NCBI GenBank assembly: GCA_036257895.1
Contig: DATAES010000225.1
Coordinates: forward strand, 1-16,718
Direction of reading: 5' to 3'
Source of the DNA: DATAES01 sp036257895
Lineage (GTDB): Bacteria > Actinomycetota > Acidimicrobiia > Acidimicrobiales > JACDCH01
Length of the DNA stretch: 16,718 bases
This document shows positions 6,504 to 13,819 of the stretch, piece by piece. The notes beneath the pieces were generated by a model that was not told the DNA's origin, searched no databases, and saw only the letters and a list, made by a program, of their open reading frames with translations. Position 1 is the stretch's first letter. Every line of letters starts with the position of its first letter. Position numbers and translations under genes: made by a program.

Positions 6504-6524
6504 CGGCCGGAAGGACCTGACGCC

Positions 6525-6560
6525 AAGCGGTCGAAGGCCTGAGCCGAGGCGGCACCGCTT
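6525..6560. terminator. Hairpin between convergent hydrolase and HNH genes
   Basis: Outer stem AAGCGGT (6525-6531) / ACCGCTT (6554-6560), inner stem GCCT (6537-6540) / AGGC (6547-6550), loop GAGCCG. It fills most of the 56-bp gap between two convergent stops and the right arm touches the HNH stop codon. It could end transcription from both sides; no T-run. Confidence 0.4.
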
Positions 6561-7744
6561 CATGGCGGCGGTTTGTAGTTCGGGTGCCGGGCGTCGTCGG
6601 ATGCGACGAAGGCTCGCTTGCCGGTGCCTTCCGCGAGGGCCCATCCTTTGTACGTCTTGAGGTCATGGTGGGGTTTGCACAGCGGGTCACACTCGTCCAC
6701 TCGAGTGTGGTGAGTACGGGCGTAGTCGTCCCGGTGGTCGATCTCGCAGCGGGTGCGGTTGCATCCCTCCACGCTGCACACCGGTTGTTGGAACAGCAGC
6801 GCCACCCTTTGGGCTTCGGTGGGTCCTCGACCCAGATGGGTGACGTTCAGCACGTCGATCCCCTTGGTGATGACCAGCTTCAAGATGGATTCGCCGAGCA
6901 GCTCGCGTGCGGCAGACACGGCGATGGGTCCGAGGCCCGGGATGTCGCACAGTTCATCGCGTTCGACCGTCCCTCGCTTGAGCGCTTCGAGGTCGGCCCG
7001 AATGAGCATGAGGTTGCGCCGGCTGCGTGACTTGGCGGAGCCACTGATCTGGTCGAGCATGCGGAGCAGCGCGTCGAACGCGTAGGCCTCGCGTTCTTCG
7101 TGGCGGTCTTTTGTTCGGGCTTGGTTGAACTCGTCGTCGACAAACGGCTGCAGGCGGGCTTCGATGCGTGCGACCCGGTCGACCGGTCCGCGGATGTGCA
7201 CATTGCGAGCGCCCTCAGCATCGGTGAACGCGCGCAGGTAACGCTGGCGGTGGATGCGCTCGCGGGTGCCTTCCCGATCCCGATCGGCGGCGACTTTGGT
7301 GCGCAGACACTCCTGTCGCAGCTCGGCCAGACTCGACCGTTGGGCGTCATTGACCAACCGTGCCTGCGCTGTCGGCGCCATCGCTGCCGCGTCGGTCACG
7401 GCTACCGCCTGCGAACCCGACAGCCTCCCGACGCGCAGCGCGTCCTCCACCACCGGCAACGACGGCAACTTGCTCGATGCGCACAACATGTCCCTCGCGG
7501 CCGCGACACTCGAGCCGGCCTGCGCCGCGAGATAGTCGGCGGCCGACGCGTACCCGGATCGCTTCCACTGCTCGACCTCGTCCACGCGACGGGCCAGTCG
7601 CAACTTCATGGCCCCGGCGAGGCGTTCGATGCGATCGAGTTCCTTCCACACTGGAACCACCGAGGCAGCGTCGAGCGAGTCAGGATCGAACTCAGCGGCC
7701 GTTGCGGCCAACCGCGATGCGATCCCACTGGCCTGCTCGAACAT
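6560..7744 (-). CDS. DUF222 / 13E12-repeat HNH endonuclease-like protein, SOS-controlled
   Basis: A 394-residue protein of the actinobacterial DUF222-HNH family (13E12 repeat proteins of mycobacteria). The helical DUF222 part spans about 1-300. The C-terminal HNH domain has C323-x4-C328, C333-E-I-D-H337, and L-C356-K-P-H359-H360, so zinc and metal ligands look complete. It likely cuts DNA, but no member's target is firmly known to me. I chose ATG 7744: it sits inside a perfect LexA box, has a -10 box TACAAT 7 nt upstream, and the protein then begins with the typical family N-terminus. The frame stays open to 8182 but that part is a shadow of the GNAT gene. The family is often multi-copy in actinobacterial genomes and behaves as if mobile. 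Confidence 0.9.
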   Translation of the reverse strand: MFEQASGIASRLAATAAEFDPDSLDAASVVPVWKELDRIERLAGAMKLRLARRVDEVEQWKRSGYASAADYLAAQAGSSVAAARDMLCASSKLPSLPVVEDALRVGRLSGSQAVAVTDAAAMAPTAQARLVNDAQRSSLAELRQECLRTKVAADRDREGTRERIHRQRYLRAFTDAEGARNVHIRGPVDRVARIEARLQPFVDDEFNQARTKDRHEEREAYAFDALLRMLDQISGSAKSRSRRNLMLIRADLEALKRGTVERDELCDIPGLGPIAVSAARELLGESILKLVITKGIDVLNVTHLGRGPTEAQRVALLFQQPVCSVEGCNRTRCEIDHRDDYARTHHTRVDECDPLCKPHHDLKTYKGWALAEGTGKRAFVASDDARHPNYKPPP

Positions 7745-7752
7745 ATGTTCGA
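7737..7752. promoter_or_regulatory. Perfect LexA/SOS box overlapping the HNH start codon
   Basis: TCGAACATATGTTCGA is a perfect 16-bp palindrome that matches the actinobacterial SOS consensus TCGAAC-N4-GTTCGA at all fixed positions. It covers the last base of the -10 box, the expected transcription start and the first 8 bases of the HNH coding region. LexA bound here would block transcription; DNA damage would relieve it. SOS control of 13E12 genes is known in Mycobacterium tuberculosis. Confidence 0.9.
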
Positions 7753-7779
7753 TTGTAGCACTGACGGACGCTGATGCAA
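7752..7779 (-). promoter_or_regulatory. Promoter of the HNH gene (leaderless)
   Basis: On the minus strand: TTGCAT (7774-7779), 16-nt spacer, TACAAT (7752-7757), then 7 nt to ATG 7744. The -10 box is a 5/6 match to TATAAT, so transcription should begin at or next to the start codon. Confidence 0.6.
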
Positions 7780-7844
7780 CCCCACGCAGACATTTGTTTC
7801 GACGGTGTTGGCGACGAGCAATGACGTCGCGGCCGCACGCAGCG

Positions 7845-8408
7845 TCAGCGCGGGTGACCCGGCTCTCCTTCCCGTTCGGCGAAGTCGTCTCGCAGCAAGC
7901 CATACATGACGCTGTCTCGCCATTGGCCATCGCGGAAGTGCACGCCTCGGTGCACCCCCTCGCGCCGGAACCCGACGGCTTCCAACGCTCTTTGTTCGGC
8001 CACGTTGTCCACCTCGGTTCCCGCCTGAATGCGATGCGCGGGTGTCGTGCCGAACAGGTACCGCACGAGCTGTCGCTGCGCCTCGGTTCCAATGCCTCGT
8101 CCGCGATGTGGCGAGAACAGTGCGATCCCGATCTCGAGATTCGACGTCGTCCCGATCGGACGCCAGGTGACCCATCCGGCACAGGTCTCGTCGTCCAGCG
8201 CGACCGCGAGATACGACGACTCGTCTCCGATGAGGCCGTCCTCGCGCCACCGGCGCTCGAGTTGTCTCACGGTGGTCATGCGGTATCCGAACCATTGGTA
8301 CGCCCCCGGCGCGTCCGGGTCCCAGAGCAATCGGAGTAGCTCGACGAGTTCCTCTTCCGCGACGGGCCGCAATCGCACCACGGTTCCCACATCGAAAGTC
8401 TCTCCCAC
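7845..8408 (-). CDS. GNAT N-acetyltransferase (RimJ/RimL-like)
   Basis: A 187-residue acetyltransferase of the GNAT fold. The acetyl-CoA pyrophosphate loop is S-P-H-R-G-R-G-I-G (99-107, R/Q-x-x-G-x-G type), followed by the helix T-E-A-Q-R-Q-L-V. The later motif N135-x5-A-L-E-A-V-G-F-R-R-E-G is typical of RimJ/RimL-like enzymes that acetylate protein N-termini or small amines. The substrate is unknown. The GTG start at 8408 lacks a visible RBS or -10 box, so it may be read from the upstream mRNA: it lies 48 bp after the SRPBCC-PDZ stop on the same strand. The N-terminus is therefore the least certain part. Confidence 0.88.
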   Translation of the reverse strand: MGETFDVGTVVRLRPVAEEELVELLRLLWDPDAPGAYQWFGYRMTTVRQLERRWREDGLIGDESSYLAVALDDETCAGWVTWRPIGTTSNLEIGIALFSPHRGRGIGTEAQRQLVRYLFGTTPAHRIQAGTEVDNVAEQRALEAVGFRREGVHRGVHFRDGQWRDSVMYGLLRDDFAEREGEPGHPR

Positions 8409-8456
8409 GTCGCCGCGCGAGGCCTGATCGCGGAAACGATCGGCGTCACACGCGCT

Positions 8457-9149
8457 TCACACCGCGATCGCTCGCAACGTGCCCGTGCCGTGCAATCGGT
8501 TGCCGTCTCGCGCGTACTCCACCTCGATCTGCTCGCCCGGTCGGCGCGTGATCTGGAACGGCCACAGATCTGTGCGTTGGAAGATCGCCAGACCGTCGAA
8601 GTAGAGGAGGAGATCTCCGACGGTCACTCCCGCGTCGGCCGCGAAGCCGTCTGGCGACACCTCGGTCACTCGAAGCCCGGAAGGTGTCTCGGTGGTCCAC
8701 AGGCCGAGATCGCTCTGCCACGTGTTGAAGAACCGTTGGGATGCGAGTCCCGTCTCCAGGTACAGGACGAGATCGCGGATCGCGCGCTCCCAGCCGTAGT
8801 AATGGCCCTCGAGCTCGTCCTGCCACCGGGCGCCGTCTCCGAAACCGGCTTGGACAACGGTGATGCGCGTGCCGTCGTCGATCGACTCGAACGTGACCGT
8901 GATGCGAGTTGCGCCGTCGAGGACGCCCTCGCCCTCGCTCATCACGAGGCGACGGTTCGGATCGACCTCGAGCACCTCGCCCTCCACGGTCGGCCACGGC
9001 GGAATGCGCCAGTGCAGCTTGCCGCCGGGTTGTGCGTCGATCTCGTACTCAGGCGCCTCCCATTGCGACCGTTCATGACTGTCGGTGAACGCGCTCCACG
9101 CTCGCTCGACCGGGACCGCGACGACGAAGGTGTGCTCGATCTGTTTCAT
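8457..9149 (-). CDS. SRPBCC (AHSA1-like) domain fused to a PDZ domain
   Basis: A 230-residue protein. Residues 1-140 form an SRPBCC/AHSA1-like ligand-binding fold (opening I-E-H-T-F-V-V-A-V-P-V-E-R-A-W-S-A-F-T-D, ending in the long helix E-G-H-Y-Y-G-W-E-R-A-I-R-D-L). Residues 150-230 are a PDZ-like domain: G-L-R-V-T-E-V-S-P-D-G-F-A-A-D-A-G-V-x-V-G-D-L-L-L-Y-F-D-G, then R-P-G-E-x-I-E-V-E-Y-A-R-D-G. There is no protease domain and no export signal. The PDZ part may bind a peptide C-terminus, but this is inference. ATG 9149 has a good GGAGGG (9156-9161) at 6 nt and overlaps the ArsR stop by 4 bp (ATGA), so the pair is translationally coupled. ArsR-AHSA1 operons are common; the PDZ fusion is the unusual part. 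Confidence 0.87.
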   Translation of the reverse strand: MKQIEHTFVVAVPVERAWSAFTDSHERSQWEAPEYEIDAQPGGKLHWRIPPWPTVEGEVLEVDPNRRLVMSEGEGVLDGATRITVTFESIDDGTRITVVQAGFGDGARWQDELEGHYYGWERAIRDLVLYLETGLASQRFFNTWQSDLGLWTTETPSGLRVTEVSPDGFAADAGVTVGDLLLYFDGLAIFQRTDLWPFQITRRPGEQIEVEYARDGNRLHGTGTLRAIAV

Positions 9150-9751
9150 GACTTGCCCTCCAATGGGTTCGGGTACACGGCGACGGCGACGCGGTATGGC
9201 GCTCCCGTCTTGGAGCCGTATCTCTTCACCAGACCGCCGATTGCCGCCAGGTACTCGTCGAGGAACGCGGCCCGCTCGGCCTCGCTGGCAAATTGCAGAT
9301 CGGCTTCGACTGCAGCGCTCGCGATCTCTGCGCCGTCGAACGCGGCACGGTCGAGCAGCACCGCCGCGTCGCGAGCGAGTCGCTCGCCGACGTTCACGAG
9401 GTTCTCGAGCGAGAGTTGGTCGGCCATGGCCTCGAGCCTCCGAGGATCGCCCCATGCGGCCCGCGGCAACACCACCAACGTGCGCGCACTCGCCCGGTAG
9501 AGGCTCTCGACGAAGTTGCCGTTCCGACGCTCGCCCGTGCGCACCACGAGGCCACTTCGCTCCAACTCCTTCAGGTGGTAGTTGACCTTCTGACGGGCCT
9601 CGCCGAGTCTCCGTCCGACCGCAGCGGCGGAGTCGGGCTCGCGCAGCTCGTCGAGGATGCGGACGCGAAGGGGATGGGCGAGCGCCTGCAGCTCGACCGG
9701 ATCGGAGATGGTCCGCACTGCCTGCTTCGGCGCCCTGGCCCGTGTCGGCAT
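9146..9751 (-). CDS. ArsR-type winged-helix transcriptional regulator
   Basis: A 201-residue regulator. The HTH domain (about 14-85) reads D-P-V-E-L-Q-A-L-A-H-P-L-R-V-R-I-L-D-E-L, with the recognition helix at A-R-Q-K-V-N-Y-H-L-K-E-L-E (52-64), the standard ArsR/HTH_20 layout. The rest (about 90-201) is a helical sensor domain with no metal-binding Cys pair, so the signal is probably organic rather than metal. I prefer ATG 9751; TTG 9769 in frame would add six residues and run into the operator. It overlaps the SRPBCC-PDZ gene and the tandem dyads just upstream (9765-9796) are its likely operator, so it probably represses its own operon and perhaps the divergent monooxygenase. Confidence 0.9.
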   Translation of the reverse strand: MPTRARAPKQAVRTISDPVELQALAHPLRVRILDELREPDSAAAVGRRLGEARQKVNYHLKELERSGLVVRTGERRNGNFVESLYRASARTLVVLPRAAWGDPRRLEAMADQLSLENLVNVGERLARDAAVLLDRAAFDGAEIASAAVEADLQFASEAERAAFLDEYLAAIGGLVKRYGSKTGAPYRVAVAVYPNPLEGKS

Positions 9752-9764
9752 GCGGTCACCATAA

Positions 9765-9796
9765 GACAAGGAAGCTGTCTTGACAATCTTTTTGTC
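9765..9796. promoter_or_regulatory. Two tandem dyads GACA-N7-TGTC, candidate ArsR operator
   Basis: GACA (9765-9768)-N7-TGTC (9776-9779) and GACA (9782-9785)-N7-TGTC (9793-9796). Both dyads have the same 7-nt spacer and start 17 bp apart. The first extends to AAGACA/TGTCTT (9763-9781). They lie in the 80-bp gap between the ArsR gene and the divergent monooxygenase, 14 bp before the ArsR start. Confidence 0.65.
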
Positions 9797-9819
9797 GAGG
9801 CTGCGTCGAGCCAGCGACG

Positions 9820-9825
9820 TACGCT
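9820..9825 (+). promoter_or_regulatory. Candidate -10 box (TACGCT) for the luciferase-like monooxygenase
   Basis: TACGCT ends 6 nt before ATG 9832 and no Shine-Dalgarno is visible, so a leaderless mRNA is likely. No good -35 box at the usual distance. Confidence 0.45.
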
Positions 9826-9831
9826 GCGGAC

Positions 9832-10926
9832 ATGCGAGTCGGCGTGCAGATGGTCTTCCAGTCGTGGGGCTACGGGGACGAGGTCACCGACGGCGACGTG
9901 GTCGAGCAGGAGATTCGCCTCGGTGAGCTGGCGGACGAACTCGGCTTCCACGCGCTGTGGCCGGTGGAGCACCACTTCCGGGACTACTCGTTCTGTCCCG
10001 ACAACACGGTGTTCCTCGCGCACATGGCGGCGCGGACCAAGCGCATCCTGCTGGGAACCGGTGCGGTGATCCTTCCTTGGAACGAGCCGCTTCGTGTCGC
10101 TGAGAAGATCGCGCTGCTCGACCATCTCTCCAACGGGCGTGTGTTGTTCGGCATGGGCCGTGGTCTGTCGCGCTACGAGTACGAAGGATTCGGCATCTCG
10201 ATGGACGAGTCGCGTGATCGCTTCGACGAAGCGGCGCGCATGATCCTCGATTCGTTGGAGACGGGAATCATCCAAGGTGACGGGCCGTACTTCCCGCAGC
10301 CGCGCATTTCGATCCGGCCCGCGCCGTCGCGGTCGTTCAAGGACCGGACCTACTGCGTCGCGATGTCCCCCGACTCGGTCGATGTCGCCGCGGATCTGGG
10401 CGCGCGCATGGTCATGTTCAGTCAGCGACCATGGAAGGACCAGGCCGAGTCAGTGCAGACCTACCGCGATCGGTTCGTCGGCGCGTACGGCTACGAGCCA
10501 GGCCCGCCCATCGTGTGTGACTTCGTGTACTGCGATCGCGATCAGGGTCGCGCCGAGGACATGGCGCACCGCTACATCGCCGGCTACCTCACCAGCGTGA
10601 TGGAGCACTACGAGCTGCAAAGCGATCACCTGAAGCAGGCGAAGGGGTACGAGTCCTACGGCAACTCGGTCGAGCTGTTGCGCGCCATCGGTCTCGAAAA
10701 GCTCTGCGACATGTACCTCGGCGTCAACGTGTGGGGCACGCCAGACCAGATCGTCGAGCGGCTACGAGCCCGGCGCGAGGTCATCGGCGACCACGATCTC
10801 ACGTGTTGCTTCCGCTACGCCGGCCTGCCCTACGAGGAGGCGGAGGCGAGCATGCGCCTGTTCGCCGAGGAGGTCCTCCCCGTCGTTCAGACCGCGCCAG
10901 TCGGTCAGTCGACGATGGCGGGGTAG
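9832..10926 (+). CDS. Luciferase-like flavin (FMN/F420) monooxygenase
   Basis: A 364-residue protein of the bacterial luciferase-like (LLM) TIM-barrel family. Typical marks are the N-terminal strand M-R-V-G-V-Q-M-V-F-Q, the W-P-V-E-H-H-F (43-49) segment, the T-K-R-I-L-L-G-T-G-A-V-I-L-P (69-82) strand, A-E-K-I-A-L-L-D-H-L-S-N-G-R (89-102) and G-R-G-L-S-R-Y-E-Y-x-G-F (109-120). Such enzymes use reduced FMN with O2, or F420; the sequence does not decide which. The substrate is unknown. It is divergent from the ArsR operon and may share its operator region. Its 3' end overlaps the convergent serine hydrolase by 22 bp. Confidence 0.92.
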   Translation: MRVGVQMVFQSWGYGDEVTDGDVVEQEIRLGELADELGFHALWPVEHHFRDYSFCPDNTVFLAHMAARTKRILLGTGAVILPWNEPLRVAEKIALLDHLSNGRVLFGMGRGLSRYEYEGFGISMDESRDRFDEAARMILDSLETGIIQGDGPYFPQPRISIRPAPSRSFKDRTYCVAMSPDSVDVAADLGARMVMFSQRPWKDQAESVQTYRDRFVGAYGYEPGPPIVCDFVYCDRDQGRAEDMAHRYIAGYLTSVMEHYELQSDHLKQAKGYESYGNSVELLRAIGLEKLCDMYLGVNVWGTPDQIVERLRARREVIGDHDLTCCFRYAGLPYEEAEASMRLFAEEVLPVVQTAPVGQSTMAG

Positions 10927-12134
10927 ACGAGCGCCTTCAACTGGTTGCGGAAGTTGAACGTGCCAGACGGCGCGAGCTGGGTCATGAACACGACCACGAG
11001 GTCTTCGGACGGGTCGACCCAGAAGATGGTCGAAGCCCAGCCACCCCACATGAAGTCGCCGGCCGACCCGATCACCTGGGTACGCGCCGGGCCGAGCCCG
11101 ACGGCGACGGTGAGGCCGAAGCCGGTGCCGTCGAAGCCCACCTCGCCGTAGGCGCCGGGCACCGCGAACGAACGAAGCTCGCCGTTGTCCGGCAGGTGGT
11201 TCGTCGTCATCAAGTCGACGGTCTTGCGGCCGAGCACCCGCGTGCCGTCGATCTCGCCGCCGTTCGCGAGCATCTGCGCGAACCGCAGGTAGTCCATGGT
11301 CGTCGACACCAGACCGCCACCGCCGGAAAGAAACGTCGGGAGCTTCCGGTACCCGCTGCGATCCGGATCGTCGATCAGTGCGAGCTTCTTGTCAGGCGTG
11401 CGCGAATAGTTGGCCGCGAAGCGATCGATCTTCGTGTCGGGGACCATGAACCCGGTGTCGACCATGCCCACCGGTCCGAACACCGCGCGCTGCAGGTACT
11501 CGTCGAAGCGCTGTCCTGAGATGATCTCCACCAGACGTCCGCAGATGTCTGTCGACGTCGAGTAGAACCATCGAGTTCCCGGGTGAAAGCGCAGGGCGCG
11601 GTCCGCCAACCGTTCGACGAGCGTCTCGAGCGTCGCGCCCGGCTCCCACGACGGCAGCACGGACGTCCGTCCCTCGTCATCGGTCTGGACCAGCGGCAGG
11701 CCGCGTCCCGCGAAGCCGAGACCCGACATGTGCATGAGGAGGTCGCGCACCGACATCGGATGGCGCGGATCGACCAAGTGCGACGTGCCGTCGTCCCACT
11801 TCTCCCGCACCTTCAGGTCCTTCCACTCGGGGATGAACCGATGCACCGGGTCGCTCAGCTGGAACTCGCCCTGCTCGTACAGCGTGAGCAGCGCGACACC
11901 AGTGATCGGCTTCGTCATCGAGTAGATGCGGAAGATCGTGTCGTCGGTGACCGGCCTGCCTCGCTCGAGGTCCCGCGATCCGAACGAGCGGAAGTACCCG
12001 ATCTGTCCGTGCCGGGCGACCGCCACTTGACAGCCGGCGATCTTCCTCGGAGCGATGTAGCGACGGTCGAAGTGGTGGGTGATGCGTTCGAGCCGGTCAC
12101 CGTCCAGACCCGCTCCATCTGGGTTGACCTTCAC
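10905..12134 (-). CDS. Serine hydrolase of the beta-lactamase class C / EstB family
   Basis: A 409-residue protein of the class C beta-lactamase-like fold. S72-M-T-K75 is the S-x-x-K nucleophile motif, Y191-S-T is the Y-x-N/S equivalent, and W363-G-G365 stands in for K-T-G, the pattern of EstB-type esterases rather than true beta-lactamases. There is no signal peptide, so it acts in the cytoplasm, probably as an esterase or transesterase on small acyl esters. The start is GTG 12134 with GGAGG (12139-12143) only 4 nt away, short but usable. It is divergent from the nitroreductase (53-bp gap). Confidence 0.92.
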   Translation of the reverse strand: MKVNPDGAGLDGDRLERITHHFDRRYIAPRKIAGCQVAVARHGQIGYFRSFGSRDLERGRPVTDDTIFRIYSMTKPITGVALLTLYEQGEFQLSDPVHRFIPEWKDLKVREKWDDGTSHLVDPRHPMSVRDLLMHMSGLGFAGRGLPLVQTDDEGRTSVLPSWEPGATLETLVERLADRALRFHPGTRWFYSTSTDICGRLVEIISGQRFDEYLQRAVFGPVGMVDTGFMVPDTKIDRFAANYSRTPDKKLALIDDPDRSGYRKLPTFLSGGGGLVSTTMDYLRFAQMLANGGEIDGTRVLGRKTVDLMTTNHLPDNGELRSFAVPGAYGEVGFDGTGFGLTVAVGLGPARTQVIGSAGDFMWGGWASTIFWVDPSEDLVVVFMTQLAPSGTFNFRNQLKALVYPAIVD

Positions 12135-12173
12135 GTCGCCTCCTTGTCAGCCCATCCGCCGAGCCGCACTCCA

Positions 12174-12179
12174 TATCCT
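12174..12179 (+). promoter_or_regulatory. Candidate -10 box (TATCCT) for the nitroreductase
   Basis: TATCCT ends 8 nt before GTG 12188; there is no Shine-Dalgarno on the plus strand. Confidence 0.35.
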
Positions 12180-12187
12180 CGCAAATC

Positions 12188-12883
12188 GTGGAGCTCATTG
12201 ACGCATTGCGATCGACAGGCGCTGTTCGCGAGTACCGCCCCGAGCCCGTGGCCGACGATGTCGTGGAGCGCATCCTTGATACGGCGCGGTTCGCCCCGAG
12301 TGGTGGCAACCGGCAGGGCTGGCGGGTGATCGTGGTGAAGGACCACGTCATCCGCCGCCAGCTGCGCGAGATCTATCTGGACAACTGGTACGAATACCTC
12401 GCACAGGGAGCTGCTGGGTTGACGCCTTGGGCGCCGGTCACGGACCGGACAGCCGAGGCGGCTGCGGTCCAGCGAGCGGGAGAGATGCGGGCCGCCGCGC
12501 AGGCAGGTCCCGGCGGGTTCGCCGAGCACTTCGACGAGGTCCCGGTGCTGCTCGTGGTGCTCGCCGACCAGCGCTACCTCGCGGCAGTCGACCGTGACCT
12601 CGATCGCTACACGATGGTGGGCGGCGCTTCGATCTACCCGTTCGTGTGGAGCATCCTGCTCGCCGCTCGCGAAGAAGGCCTCGGTGGCGTCGTGACGACC
12701 ATGGTGATCCGCAGTGAGCCGCACGTGAAGGAGCTCCTCTCGGTGCCCGACGAGCTCGCCGTCGCCGCGATCGTCGCGCTTGGCCGGCCCGTGCGCGTTC
12801 CTCGAAAGTTGACCCGCACGCCGGTAGGCGCGTTCACATCGGTCGATCGCTACGGGGGCGACCGCTTCGGGTCGGCCCACTAG
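12188..12883 (+). CDS. Nitroreductase-family flavoprotein
   Basis: A 231-residue nitroreductase-fold protein. The FMN-binding N-terminus reads R8-S-T-G-A-V-R14-E-Y-R-P-E-P-V (family R-R-S-x-R-x-F), followed by A-R-F-A-P-S-G-G-N-R-Q-G-W-R (33-46), the usual A-P-S-x-x-N-x-Q-P-W region with Gly for Pro. A later loop G-L-G-G-V-V-T-T (about 164-171) also fits. Members reduce nitro groups, quinones or enones with NAD(P)H as dimers; this member's substrate is unknown. The start is GTG 12188, giving the expected short N-terminus; probably leaderless. A hairpin follows the stop. It is divergent from the serine hydrolase. Confidence 0.9.
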   Translation: MELIDALRSTGAVREYRPEPVADDVVERILDTARFAPSGGNRQGWRVIVVKDHVIRRQLREIYLDNWYEYLAQGAAGLTPWAPVTDRTAEAAAVQRAGEMRAAAQAGPGGFAEHFDEVPVLLVVLADQRYLAAVDRDLDRYTMVGGASIYPFVWSILLAAREEGLGGVVTTMVIRSEPHVKELLSVPDELAVAAIVALGRPVRVPRKLTRTPVGAFTSVDRYGGDRFGSAH

Positions 12884-12916
12884 CTGTCCAGATCTCTGCG
12901 AATGTTGGGTGTAAAC

Positions 12917-12935
12917 GGGCGCCATGGCGCCCTTT
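12917..12935 (+). terminator. Candidate terminator after the nitroreductase
   Basis: GGGCGCCATGGCGCCC (12917-12932) is a perfect 16-bp palindrome, able to form a 6-bp GC stem with a CATG loop, followed by TTT. It lies 34 bp after the nitroreductase stop. A second stem, CCCCC (12936-12940) / GGGGG (12951-12955), follows directly in the leader of the SDR gene. Confidence 0.5.
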
Positions 12936-12979
12936 CCCCCGGTGTCGCGAGGGGGAGCGCAAGGCAAGGGGGAGCGGCG

Positions 12980-13819
12980 ATGTCGACGGTGTTGCTGACT
13001 GGATGTTCGAGCGGGTTCGGATACCACGCGGCGCTGGCCTTCGCCCGTCAGGGACACGAGGTGTTCGCGACGGTCCGAACGCTCGAGCGGGCCAAGCCGC
13101 TCCGGGACGCGGCGGACGAAGAAGACCTCGACCTGCACGTCGTGCGCCTTGACGTGCGTGACGCGGACTCGGTGGATGGCGCGGTCGCCGAGGTGATGGA
13201 GCGCGCGGGACGGATCGACATCTGCGTCAACAATGCGGGCATCGAGTTGCGCGGTCCGATCGAGGAGTGCAGCGACGACGAGGTGCTCGTGCAGTTCGAC
13301 ACGAACGTGTTCGGTCTGCTGCGGGTCGTGCGCGCCGTCATCCCGATCATGCGAGAGCAAGGTGGCGGGGTCATCGTCAACGTCGGTTCGCTCGCCGGTC
13401 TCGTGTCTCGGCCGTTCGCGGGGATCTATTCGGCTTCCAAGCACGCCGTCGAGGCAATCACCGAAGCACTGCACTTCGAGTGCGGACTGTGGAACATTCG
13501 TCTCGCCGTGATAGAGCCGGGGCAGTTCGAGACCGCGCTTGCCAACAACGCGCTCGTTGCCGCGCAGTTCGACGCGTCCTCACCGTACAAAGAGGCGTCG
13601 GATCGCTTCGACGTCGCCGTTCGCACGCTCGCGCCGGACGGCAAGCCCGCGCCGCCGGAGGTGGTCGCGGACGCCATCGTCGAGGTCGCCGAGGACGACA
13701 ACGCGACGCTGCGCCGTCTCGTGGGCGCGGATGCCGAGCTCATCTGGTCGGTCCGCAACGGCAGCGACTTCGAGCAGTACGAGTACACCATGCGGTCCGC
13801 CCTCAACTTCTGGGAGTGA
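12980..13819 (+). CDS. Short-chain dehydrogenase/reductase (classical SDR)
   Basis: A 279-residue classical SDR. The NAD(P)-binding motif is T7-G-C-S-S-G12-F-G14, then L-D-V-R (57-60), N-N-A-G (84-87), N109, catalytic S137, Y150-x3-K154 (Y-S-A-S-K), and P-G after strand 6. R33 just after strand 2 would suit NADP(H). Substrate unknown; alcohol/ketone oxidoreduction is expected. I chose ATG 12980 because AAGGGGGAG (12966-12974) lies 5 nt upstream and it puts the Rossmann motif at residue 7; the frame is open from 12902 but that stretch holds hairpins. It ends exactly where the convergent YcaQ-like gene ends (TGATCA). Confidence 0.93.
   Translation: MSTVLLTGCSSGFGYHAALAFARQGHEVFATVRTLERAKPLRDAADEEDLDLHVVRLDVRDADSVDGAVAEVMERAGRIDICVNNAGIELRGPIEECSDDEVLVQFDTNVFGLLRVVRAVIPIMREQGGGVIVNVGSLAGLVSRPFAGIYSASKHAVEAITEALHFECGLWNIRLAVIEPGQFETALANNALVAAQFDASSPYKEASDRFDVAVRTLAPDGKPAPPEVVADAIVEVAEDDNATLRRLVGADAELIWSVRNGSDFEQYEYTMRSALNFWE

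Noticed and set aside
7745..8182. N-terminal extension of the HNH frame upstream of 7744
   Set aside because: It covers the promoter and SOS box and then the GNAT gene in another frame; composition is not protein-like and the DUF222 family starts near M-F-E-Q.
8490..9500. A 336-codon plus-strand open frame opposite SRPBCC-PDZ and ArsR
   Set aside because: No recognisable motif, and the minus strand has well-formed domains, RBS and overlap in the same place.
10905..12134. Antibiotic-resistance beta-lactamase
   Set aside because: The protein has S-x-x-K but W-G-G in place of K-T-G and no signal peptide, so it fits EstB-like esterases rather than a periplasmic beta-lactamase.
12917..12932. GGGCGCCATGGCGCCC as an operator for the SDR gene
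   Set aside because: It is followed by TTT just after the nitroreductase stop, which fits a terminator better; an operator role is not excluded.
12131..13474. A 447-codon open frame on the minus strand across nitroreductase and SDR
   Set aside because: It is Arg/His/Asp-rich, has no domain or motif, and is antisense to two genes with complete catalytic motifs. Typical shadow frame of high-GC coding DNA.
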